From Limnomonas spitsbergensis (Eukaryota > Chlorophyta > Chlorophyceae > Chlamydomonadales): a DNA stretch of 64,000 nt. How positions within the stretch are numbered: position 1 is the first letter of the stretch; each line of letters opens with the position of its first letter. Under the pieces are notes generated by a model. That model saw only the letters and a list, made by a program, of their open reading frames with translations. It did no database searches and had not been told where the DNA came from. Made by a program: the position numbers and the translations under genes. The stretch is from contig JAYJMM010000035.1 in the NCBI GenBank assembly GCA_037349105.1, positions 744,001 through 808,000 of the forward strand, written 5' to 3'. This document shows, in pieces, positions 42,287-52,205 of this stretch.

Positions 42287-45200
42287 TCACTTGCCCTTTT
42301 TGACGACCCCGCCTGCTTGCTGCTTGCGGCTGCGGGAGAAGCCGGGAAGGTCCAGCAGGGTCGCCTGCTGCAGATGCTGCTGCGCCTGCAGCCTTGCGCT
42401 GCGCTTGGGCTCAGAAACTGTTGGCTGCAGGGCCCCGTTTGTCGTTCTTGGTCGCATAACGGACATCTCCTGGGCTGACTTGGAGACGATGTTCGGACCA
42501 GATGCCATTGGAGCCGACCCCATGGCCGCTGGAGAAGTGGAGCAGGCAAGCGTGCAGGGGAGAGAGGTTGAGGAGGCGGGCAGAGCACACAGGTACCGCA
42601 TGTTCTGCCCATAGCATGGGGCGACAAAAGTTCACATCATGGCAACTTTATTTCCTTATAAATTACACTAATTTTCTTATTCACCTTGTGAAATCTTATT
42701 AGTTTTTAAAATCAAATAAATTCTTAAAATATTCCTTGACCCCGTAACGACTCTGTTCTAGTTGCTTTAAGGCTTCCGAAGGAGGCTTCATAATTTAAGG
42801 CCGCAATCAATCTGCTTTTCGTTTCTTCAATTGTTTCAGTCGTTTCCAGTCGTTTTTCAGGTAGAAGCGGCTGCTTGGAGCGCCCATGAGTTGGGGTAGC
42901 CTCTGGGCAGCATGGCACAGGGGCGTTAAAGGGCACCCTTGAAGCCCTCTAGGCAGCATGAGCCTCTTGTTGACCCTGGGCAGCCTAGCCTAGGGCACGA
43001 AAGTGGCGGCAGCCACCCCAGGCGCCTGTAGGTAAAACAGTCCAGGACCCTCTCAAGGCCATTGGGCAGTACAGCCCAGTAGCGGCACTGCTCATTATCG
43101 CCCATGCTCAAGGGGCAAAGGCTGGTCGTTGTGCGCTGATAAGGGGAGAAAACAAAAGACCACTGCCATATGCGCACCTTTCCCTACGCCCATTGGGTTT
43201 AGGGTTCAGGCCCTCAGGGGTAAAAACAACGAAAGACCACTGCCAAATGCACACACCAGCTCCTAAACCCAGCCGGCTTAGGTTAAAACAACGTCATACC
43301 CTAGCCTGAAGCTCACCTGTCCCAGCATCCACGTCCTCAAAGCTGCGCTTAGAGGGGGAGCAGGCAGCCTGATCCAAGCCAGGCGATAGAGAGCCTCTGC
43401 TCCCTCGTGGGGACATCGCTGGCTCCTCTGACATGACAGCTCCGCCCTTCCCGACCAAGGCTGCATCCACCGAGCTCCGATCAGCCTTAAAAAGCACATT
43501 GGATGCTGACGGTGACCTCTGCGTGAGATTGAGGAGGAAACAGGGTGAGAGGGAAAGCATGGTGCATACATAGTGGGACAGAGCTGCATCCATCGAGTAC
43601 CGCTCAGCCGCAAACAGCACATGGGAAGCTGACGGTGACCTGTATGTGAGGATAAGGAGGGAACAGGGTGAGAGGGAAAGGATGGTGCAGGCCTCTCCAG
43701 GCTAGGCTGCTTCCATAGGGCACCGCTCAGCTTGGAACAGGACGTGGGACTCTGGTGGCAGCCTCAGACGGGTGAATTAAGACCACCTTTTTGTGACAGC
43801 ATACAAGTGTACGATAAGCTGTTGAAGTGAGGAGGTAACAGGGGTGAGATGAACAGCATGATGCAGATGCTGGGTGCTCCACAGCAAGCCGGGCCAGGGT
43901 GTGGCCGCACTAATGGTGCGGACGCTTAGGGTTTAGGGGGGGTGATTGTTAACCCTGGTAAACGCCGTACGGCTCATGCGAGCGCACCAACATGGTTGCC
44001 ATGCTGCTCTATGACGCGTGGCTGTATGGCTGCCGAGCAGCTCCTGAATCCAGGCAGCTTGCATCCTACGCCAACAGGCCAAGGGTTACATCTTTCACTC
44101 TCACAGAACCGCCCTATGCTACCACCACTCAGCTTGTCTTACGACAAATATGATGTCAGGATCCAGGAGGGTCTGCACATGGCTGAGGTGCAAGAATGCA
44201 ACATTGGCAGCTACAGCCCTGCTGCTCGGTGTTTAGTTCAGGCTTAAAACATTTTATATCCAGAGGTTTAGTGTTTTAGACCTAACCCTATAAACCCTGA
44301 AACACAGCAACCACCCTGCCCTGCCTCCTCCGCCTGCCTTCCCTCCTGATGGGACAAGAGTTTGGGGGTAGAAGTTTGACAAAAGAAGCCTAACGTGACA
44401 AAGGGTGACGGGGCCCTGTACTCCATACAGCTCCTGACAGCCGGGGGAACTAAGCTTGTTGAAGCACCAGGCTGCCTCACCTCCGGATGGCAGGAAGGAG
44501 CGACGGGGCTCCTCACTTGAGACAGGAACTTGGCGCTCGCTGCATTGACCTTGCTGAATATGTATGCCTGCAATATGGAGCATACGTAGGTATTGTGCAG
44601 CGGGGCACAGCAGAGCGCGCATTGGGGGGAAGCGAAACAAATACTTTATACTTAGCTATGCCACCTCTGGTGTGAGAGGCAAACAAGAAAAGAAGGACAA
44701 AATAACCTGGAGGGTACCTGGAATCTGGCTCCGCTGCCAGACATGCTGACCGGGAAGCTGGTGAGCAGCAGCAGCGGCCCAAACCCGAGTCCCGCCATCA
44801 TCGCAGCGGGCTCCTCCCCTCGGATCGCTCGCTGCACCACCGCCACGCCGCGCAGTGTGCGGCTCTGGCTGAACAGCTGCCCAAAGGCGACGCGACCGTC
44901 ATGCGGGATGCCCTCCCAGAACGAGTAGGCATGAGTCGCGGGGTCAAGGGTGCCGAGCTGAACAAGGGGATGGAACCCACGAAAGAAGGGATGAGTACTA
45001 GGCTGAGGGGGATGCTGTGCTGTACAAGGGGATGGATCCCACAAAAGCAGGAATCAGTACAAGGCTGAGGGGGAGGCTGAGCCATACAAGCAAATGGAGC
45101 TCATAAAGGAAGGGATCAGTCATCAGAACTAGGCTGGGGGGGGGAGGCCAATCAGTGCAGTGGAGGGATGCACGCCCCAGAACCAGTGGGCATGAGCTGC

Positions 45201-47542
45201 GGGTCCCGGGTGCTGAGCTAAACAAGGGTGAGGTCACGCAGCATAGTGGCGGGATCCTCGCCTACATATAGTAGGCATGAGTCGCGGGTCCAGGTCATGT
45301 GCTGAGCTGGACAGGGCTGAGGTGAGTCAGGGCAGCAGAGGGATGCCATCGGCTTCCATAGCCAGTAGGCATGAGTCACAGGGTCCAGAGTGCTGAGCTG
45401 GACAGGGTTGAAGTCAGTTAGGGCAGTGGAGGGCAAGGGATCTGCTCACGGAGCCAGTCGAAACGAGTCTCGGGTCCTGGGCGCTGAGCTGGACATGGGT
45501 GAGGTCTTTAGCGCAGTGGAGTAATGGGATGAGCTCTCAGTAACAGTGGGCATGAGTGGCGGAGACCAGGTAGCTGAGATGGACAGGGCTGAGACCAGTC
45601 AGTGCAGGAGAGGAGGGGTCTGTGTTGTAGGCTGAGCGGGAGACCAGTCAGTGCAGTGAAGGGATGTCAGCCATGAATGACCGCCGAAAAGCAGGTTTGC
45701 ACGCTGGAGAGAGTACAGAGCGCCCTCCATACGCATTCCCACGGCCGATAGACAGCAGAAAGACAGTTTTGATCACTGTTCAGAGCGCCCCGCGTGATAC
45801 ACTGATTGCACCTGAGCCATGCTCCTAGGAGGGCAATGTGAGACAAACAAGGTGAGCGCTTATGTGATGGAGCTACATAGAAGCTGCCAGAAGACATCAC
45901 GTCATGGGCCGGTTTGAGCCAACGTGTCTCATGCGCACTGCGCAGAAAGACGCAGCCTTTGACTCTGCGGCAGTGTGTCCGCGGGGCCCCCATGAGGTGC
46001 TCCAGTGTGCAAATTCAGAATTCGTTCACGCGCACCTCTTCGACGCTGCGGCAGTGTATTTGCGGAGGCTTGACGGAGCTTTGGCCTCGTCGGACCATGT
46101 CAATAATAGAGTTCTTGATGAACGCGTTCGCCTTCCTGACCTGGGTGGGTGGGATGAGGGTTGAGGTTCAGCGATTAGGCTGGGCATGGGCCTTCCTGAA
46201 CTGGGTGGGTGTTGCAAGCATTACAGGTACGAGAGTTCACACAATTATGGTGCTGACATCACAGGCTTCTGCAGAAATGAGTATCTGATCTGCTCATGAT
46301 CCGGGCTAAGCCACCTGAACGCGTTATTGTATTGCCTGAATCCTTTTCTTAATTTTGGTGTTGCCGTGCCCTACAAGGCTATTGGGTGGAAACATAGATT
46401 CTGTGATGGCGATTTTGCGACTAGAGCATGCCTCACCTTAACATGATCCAGCTCAATGCCGAACGAGTCTTTGATGCCGGGATTGTACAGGGCGTGCAGG
46501 AGCGGCCTGTATGGGTACAGGGTCAAAGGGGGCTGGATTTCATACACGATGCAGCTGTTAGGGCCCACTAGAACAAATAAATGACAACCTTGAGTCATGA
46601 TCCGAAATAATTAACACCACCAGAAGCTAATTTAAAGTCAAGGTCTATCCACAACACATTGGGACTACCCAGTCCAGAGAATGATCTAATTCAAATTATA
46701 TCCCAACTGTACATTTATATACCACCTGCCCAGTCCAGCTCACAAGGAAGGTTATCCAAATCAAGGCCCATCCCCAATTACACATCACCTGCCCAGTCCA
46801 GCTCAAGGGTGATTCAAATCAAGGTCCAACCCCAGTTACACATCACCTGCCCAGTCCAGCCCCAATATCGACAAGGACGCTGTTCTTGTCGAGGCCGCAG
46901 TTGTGATGCAGCTTTTCGAAAATCTTCTGCATGCCTTTATTGGTGATGCTGCCGTAGATACCTTCAATGCCTTCGCCACCTCCCAGCTTATTCTGGGGCC
47001 GGGAACAGAAAGGATGTTGCAGCAGTGTGAGCGCGGTGTCTGATGATTTACTGATCTCAAAAAGAAATTTGCATGGGTCACGGATAGGTGATAATCACCT
47101 CACAGCCTAAATAGACTGATGGTTTGAACCAGGTTTGCATGGTTCGAAACAGACAAGGGTAGATGCCTTTCCCAGGTTGTGGTGGTCATGCGACAGAGGA
47201 TGTGGCAAACGAGGACTCGCATGTAATCAATTGCCAGTCAAGTACCGGTAGACTGGCATCTTACTGTGCCCCAGGTTTCACCATGTAACCCCCCATGCAA
47301 CGACATGAGAGTGCGGCTTGACCCATGGTTGCAGTGTTCCCATGGCATGTACTTGAGGAGATGAAGGCGTTGATACCGTGAGAGGCAAGGAGGAAAAGGA
47401 CGAATATCACCGCAACGGTTTACGCAACGGTCTCCACGTTTGCACGACCTCTACGATTCACCTCGTGACTTTGCATTATGCTGTATAAGTGATCGAGAGG
47501 CTCGCGATCTTTCTTCTTGCCGACTTGACTTTGACTCGTCAT
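42287..47542 (-). CDS. Dot1-like class I SAM-dependent methyltransferase
   Basis: Eight exons, all phase-consistent: 47542-47462, 46992-46847, 46506-46437, 46140-46036, 44957-44718, 44567-44517, 43518-43317, 42528-42287 (378 aa). Exon 2 contains IEGIYGSITNKGMQKIF and ends NSVLVDIGAGLGR, the glycine-rich SAM-binding motif I. Exon 3 continues PLLHALYNPGIKDSFGIELD, where the acidic GIELD corresponds to the motif II strand end. Exon 4 is a helix (VRKANAFIKNSIIDMV). Exon 5 has THAYSFWEGIPHDGRVAFG and VAVVQRAI. The layout (YG-S near the start, DIGxGxGR, GIEL-D) resembles Dot1-type lysine methyltransferases, but divergence is large, so the substrate is unknown. The C-terminal exons are Ser/Pro- and Lys/Arg-rich, ending VVKKGK, compatible with nuclear location. 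The short exon 1 is inferred from phase and a good donor. Three separate introns carry decayed copies of neighbouring exon edges. Confidence 0.75.
43317..43770 (-). repeat. Tandem triplication of an exon (one live, two decayed copies)
   Basis: The exon start SPSASNVLFKADRSSVDAAL (43518-43460) recurs as SPSASHVLFAAERYSMDAAL (43641-43581) and LPPESHVLFQAERCPMEAA (43766-43707, followed by TAG), period ~122-126, with flanking intron also copied. The second copy has lost two bases at its acceptor relative to the first, which would shift the frame. Confidence 0.75.
44935..45660 (-). repeat. ~90-bp tandem repeats made of the exon 5 start plus its splice acceptor
   Basis: The live exon start reads CAG/CTCGGCACCCTTGACCCC then ACTCATGCCTACTCG. 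On the minus strand five or more copies of CAGCTCAGCACCC.GGACCC with GACTCATGCCTACTGG occur near 45176-45232, 45266-45322, 45360-45416, 45452-45507 and 45541-45596, some still encoding a THAYW-like peptide in one frame. Confidence 0.8.
46660..46860 (-). repeat. ~65-bp tandem repeats made of the exon 2 end plus its splice donor
   Basis: CACCTGCCCAGTCCAG (minus: CTGGACTGGGCAGGTG, exon end and donor of GAGLGR/GTGATG) occurs at 46844-46859 and in earlier intronic copies near 46790 and 46726, plus a partial one near 46667, each followed by CTCAAGGNNATTCAAATCAAGG-type sequence. Confidence 0.8.
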
Positions 47543-49303
47543 CGCTGGTTGCTGCTTTACAGAGTCGAGACCAACGAGAAGCGAAGGCGCAATCACAGTG
47601 CAAGACATTGTGTTGAAGCTAACCAATCGGTAGAGGTAGGAGTCAAGAAGAGCAGACTGAAAGCAGGGGACTAAAACAATACAACTATAAGGTCAAACAG
47701 GATTTCAAAATTAGCGCTCCAGAGACGAGACAAGCCAGACACACTTCACGGCACTTTCCTGCAGGCTTCTCTGCTTCCGGGGCACACTTGGCCTTCCTAC
47801 ATTTCTTTACCCAAGCCCGGCGTCGAAGCAGGGAAATATGATATCGGGTGGCTTGGAGTCTGGACATGCTCCTGCGCTGTCGGTGGGGCGGAAAGACAGT
47901 TTGATGAAAAAGTAAGTTATATGAAAATACCAGCCTGTCTGTGCAGTGCCACGCAAAGTGCGAACGGCACAGGCAGATGCTGCTTACCAGGGACAAACAG
48001 CAAGCATTGCACGGCAGATACAGCAAAGCAGGTAGAACGACAGCAAGCAGGGCATGGCGGATGCTGTTCAACAGAGAGCAACGCATGGCGCATGCTTCAA
48101 AGCATGCAGAACTCGAGCCACATCACGCATCCCAGCACTCCAGGAGTCCCTGCATGCTTCTGGTATGTCAACAGTCCCGAGCTCGCCAGCGTTTGAAACT
48201 GCACAACACGCCTCATCGATCCATCCATCTCGTGGGGCCCTACATGGGAAGTCATTCCTGCTGCATGGGTTGTCCAGTTTGTTGGTTTAGGAATATTCAG
48301 CTGAAATTGGAATATTCAGCTTTTTCGACAGAGCCCCCCCGGGCGGCCGAAGGTCGCGGGGGCGAAGCCCCCAGAGTATCCGTCTCTCAGCCAGTCCGTC
48401 AGCCCGTTTTTTCTGGAACGTTCCGGAAACTTAATGCGCTACAGCGCAAATCAACCGGCTGTATTTATTAAGTTTTTTCCTGTCAGGCCTCAAAAGCCGA
48501 GGTGCAGAAATGAGAAACTCAGCTACCAAGGCTGGATATCACAGCGGATGACGTCAGGTGTCGTCACGCTGTCCCCTGGTGTCACGCGACAGGCCGACAG
48601 CTGTGGCTTCGCTTCTCTATGCACAATTCGATACGCATCATTAAAAACAATCACTTAGCCAGCGATAGAGTTGTGACAAATATTTAGAAATCCTGCAACA
48701 TGGCGAGGGGGTATGCATGGGGTCCAGGTGACCCCGTCCGCACCTGGCTGCGCCTGCCCTCTGACAAGTCACATACCCGACTGCTCTGCCTTTTTTTGTG
48801 CTGCGCAGCAGCACCTCTGATTACTTGTCCTAAAGATATCAGGTCGTTCCGGCAAAGCGCCTGTTAGGCGCTCCTCAGGAGTAAGTTACCCCCACCAAAA
48901 AGATTATAAATTCAATAATTCTCATTTGATATCTCATCAGTCTGTGCTCTTTGGCTTGTCCAAGGCATTACTAAACATGGGCTGGGCAATTTTTGCCTTT
49001 CCTTTTAGGAGTAGGAACTGCCCTTCTCTTCCCCCTTAAGTTTCCTGTTGCGACTAAACAGTTGGACGCCCACACGGCCGAGCCTATTCCAGTAGGGCCT
49101 AGATGTTTAACGTCAGTTGCTCATGATCGAGGTTTTAAAGCCTGTCAAGCGCCTACAAGGCAGGCACGACAATCACACGACCTGTATTGCCACAATCCAC
49201 TACTAGAGAGGACAAAGACAGCTAAACCGCTAAATATGCCCTATTTCAGCCTAAGAAATCACTGAACCAGCTCTCTGTGGTGAATCTTCAATGCCCCTAA
49301 ATT
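47543..49303. other. Intergenic; no supported gene
   Basis: A minus-strand frame near 47900-47700 has a Cys/Lys-rich segment (KKCRKAKC, KCREVCLACL) but no splice structure that joins it to a neighbour. A GC-rich patch at ~48335-48410 differs in composition from its surroundings. Confidence 0.35.
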
Positions 49304-51698
49304 CTACAATGTCGGCCACCAAGATGACCCAACGGAGGATCTCAAGAGCTTCAGGTCCGACGTCAACAGTGCTGCTTTAGCCTTCGACTCCGGAACCACA
49401 GGTTTTTGTCTCCGGAGCTCTAGAAGCTCGGCCTGCAGCTGAGCCTGCATCAGGAACATGGATTATTCAGATTTCAGCATCTTAAAAGACATACAAACAG
49501 TTGAGAGGTGCGTGCATGAGCTTGATACAGAGAGGGAGGTCTCTTCAAATTCAAATCACCAAACTTAAAGCTACTAGGGGTAAAGAGGTGCACGGGGCAC
49601 AGGCATAGGATACAGTGCTCGGGTCAGTGGATCTCCAGCCCGAATATAAAGCTGTAGGGCTGAGCTAGAAGAAGCAGTATGGTGGAGGTTTGGTTATCGG
49701 TATTAGTAATAAAGAAGATAGGTGCAAGATGTATTTAAAGACGTCATACTGCAATGCTCAATTGGCCAACAAAAGGGTCGACAGTCATTGACATCCAACG
49801 ACGTGGGCACAGCAAGCATTCAACGACCTCAACATAGCTTCACATTTCTCACCCGGCGCTGAGTCAGCAGGTCGGCCAGCTCAGCGGTCGATAGCTCTAC
49901 TGTCTGGGAGGCACTTTCTTGCTTCCCTGGCAAGGACAAGGGTGGAGCATGACATCGTAGGGTGGAACAAGGGGCTTCAGTGGTGACCCAAGCACACTGG
50001 AACAAAAAACAGTACTGGTATGCTGGAATTATACATCTGGGAAATTAAATATAAAAGGGCAGCTCCAGCTGTCTTCCGCTCCGAAATCTGATTGCAAGCA
50101 TGGCAAGGCAATTCATTGTATGATCCCCATCGGAGGTCCTGTGCTTTTTGGATCAGGGCTGAGGGTATCCACCGCAAATGCGTTGGTGCTGCACTACCTA
50201 CAGCATGAACACCACCCATTGCCATCTGCCCACTCTGCGGGGCAGGGTTTTCATTTCAGTGCACAGCAGAACAGCAAAGGCAGGCCGCTGGGCAGCCGAC
50301 ACTAGACCTTGACCGGCCTGCCTCCTGGGGCCGAAGCAGCTGGGCATGCCGCACCGGAGGCCCCCCAACTATAGGACGTGACGAAGCTGAAGCACTCTGA
50401 ATTGGACGGTGGTCTACAGGTTTACGACTCTACACCTGGCTGATTCAGCCCACATTCCTGTCAAGCCAAATTAATCTAGGCAGTGCAAACAGCGTACCGT
50501 AAACCGCAACCCAAACTTAGGGCAATATCCTTCACCATTGTAAGTCTCTCCTAAACCAGCAACATCTCGCCATCGCCTGACCTGTTGCCCTCCTACTTTT
50601 TAATGCCCCTCCACCTTTCAATGCCTGACCCGTCGCACCCTTCTGTGATGTGCTGTGACCAGTTGCGATCCCTACTTTCTCTTGCTCCTCCACATTTCAA
50701 TGCCTGACCCGTCGCAACCTTCTGTGATGTGCTGTGACCAGTTGCGTTCCCCTACTTTCTCTTGCCCCTCCACATTTCAATGCCTGACCCGTCGCAACCT
50801 TATGTGATGTCTTGCGACCAGTTGTGTTCCCCTACCTTCTGCCTCTCCTCCGCCTTTCAACGCCTTGATGACCTGACTCAGGAAGTTGCCCAGCCAGAAC
50901 ATGCCCACCATGCCAACGCCAGCCACGCTGACCGCCAGTATCGCTGCGTATGATTTGGGTAAGTGTAAGTCAAATCAGTATTCATTGATGAGTGCAAGAG
51001 CCTCCCATAGGGGTCAAAACCAGTAGGGACATATACCCGGTGGGGGCTAACGGTGACACGGCTGAAGTAAATCCCATGGCAAGTATTTCCACCCTGCAAT
51101 GCATCTGCTGCTGTAACCTGCAGTCCTGCATGCAGAATTATGCCTTTGGCATAGGGAATGAAGCAGATGGATGGTTAGGACAATGTGATGGTTACTTCAC
51201 CCATATGACTTTCTGTTTGGCCTGCATCTCTGCCGAGCGCAAGTTCTAAGAGTGGAGGTAGCCCTATCTCTGTGCATTACTGCCAGGACTCAACCCATGC
51301 ACCTGAATGTCCATGCATGCTCCCCATCATGGTGCATGGTGCATGGGGGACAGTGCATGACTGCATGGCACATGGGGACAGAATCTGAGGGTGTGGTTAT
51401 GTGGCATTCGCAGCCTGGCTGGTCGCTCACCACTCGCTGCTGCCCCTCCAGATATGAAAAACATCCCCGGCGGGGAGGTATCCTCATGCGACGAAGTGGT
51501 GGACGTGGATGTCTCAGAAGGGAACCGCTCATCCTCGGGATCGTCGTCCTCGAAGAACTGGTTATCCTTTTTGCGGTCCTTGCCGGTCGCTGCTGCAGAG
51601 GCCAAGCCTCGCCAGGCGGATCCCGCAGTCAGGTTGCTGTGGAGGGAGCCATGGCTGGAGATGAATCTACACTCATTGAGTACCCATCTCAGCGCCAT
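49304..51698 (-). CDS. Small mitochondrial-type single-TM coiled-coil protein, unidentified
   Basis: Four phase-matched exons: 51698-51431, 50943-50836, 49926-49853, 49444-49304 (196 aa). The N-terminus MALRWVLNECRFISSHGSLH is acid-poor with Arg and Ser, like a mitochondrial presequence. An acidic, Ser/Thr-rich segment follows (FFEDDDPEDERF). Then ILAVSVAGVGMVGMFWLGNF forms one transmembrane helix, across the exon 1/2 junction and exon 2. The C-terminal half is a helical coiled coil (TVELSTAELADLLTQRR, QLQAELLELRRQK) ending in a stop after WWPTL. The layout suggests an inner-membrane protein with a soluble coiled-coil domain, but I recognise no family. The start was chosen because the presequence-like ATG opens a phase-1 donor (AGTG/GTGAGC) that fits exon 2. 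Exon 2's 3' end is the seed of the tandem repeats to its left. Confidence 0.6.
50540..50870 (-). repeat. ~82-bp tandem repeats including an exon 3' end and splice donor
   Basis: Three to four units of CCTACTTTCTCTTGCCCCTC, CACATTTCAATGCCTGACCC and GTCGCAACCTTCTGTGATGT lead rightwards into the live exon end, CCTACCTTCTGCCTCTCCTC then CGCCTTTCAACGCCTTGATGACC. The unit therefore contains the exon end (minus: GGCAGAAG/GTAGGG) and downstream intron. Confidence 0.8.
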
Positions 51699-52205
51699 AT
51701 TTACAGATATTTGGATGGGATCTAGACGTGCGCCACGGCGATGCTGCGATCGCGGCGGCCTTAGAAGAAGACCTGGAGTGGGTCCAAGGCCGTGGTTCTG
51801 ACAAGGGTTTCAAATTTTCAATTAACAAGTCTGCATAGGAGAAGTTTGGGCATATGTGTGCACATTCCATCGATGCTTGCTGTGTATGAAAAGATTTTAG
51901 TAGGACTCCTGAAAACACGTGGGGTCTCTAGGGCCGAGAGACACGTGCTCTTGTCGAAGAACCCTTGCAAACATCCGTGAAGCATGCCCACGATCCTTGT
52001 ATTACACCCGGCACATTTATTGTGTACACAACTGCAGGTATCTGCATGCTGCCGCATCACTTGGTGATAGGCGTATACACTGTTGAACACATTCAACAGT
52101 GTGAGAAGTGTGAACTGAAGCCGATGTTGGCCGACCTAGTGCTCTTACTTTCCTAGGCTTGATCATCATTTCCCTTCCCTGATCAGCTCTTGATCACTGT
52201 ACAGA
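51699..52205. promoter_or_regulatory. Divergent promoter region
   Basis: 507 bases between the minus-strand start at 51698 and the plus-strand start at 52206. No specific element recognised. Confidence 0.4.

Noticed and set aside
47685..48086. Cys-rich minus-strand ORF as an exon of the Dot1-like gene
   Set aside because: No splice sites that keep phase with exon 1 or 2; left as unassigned.
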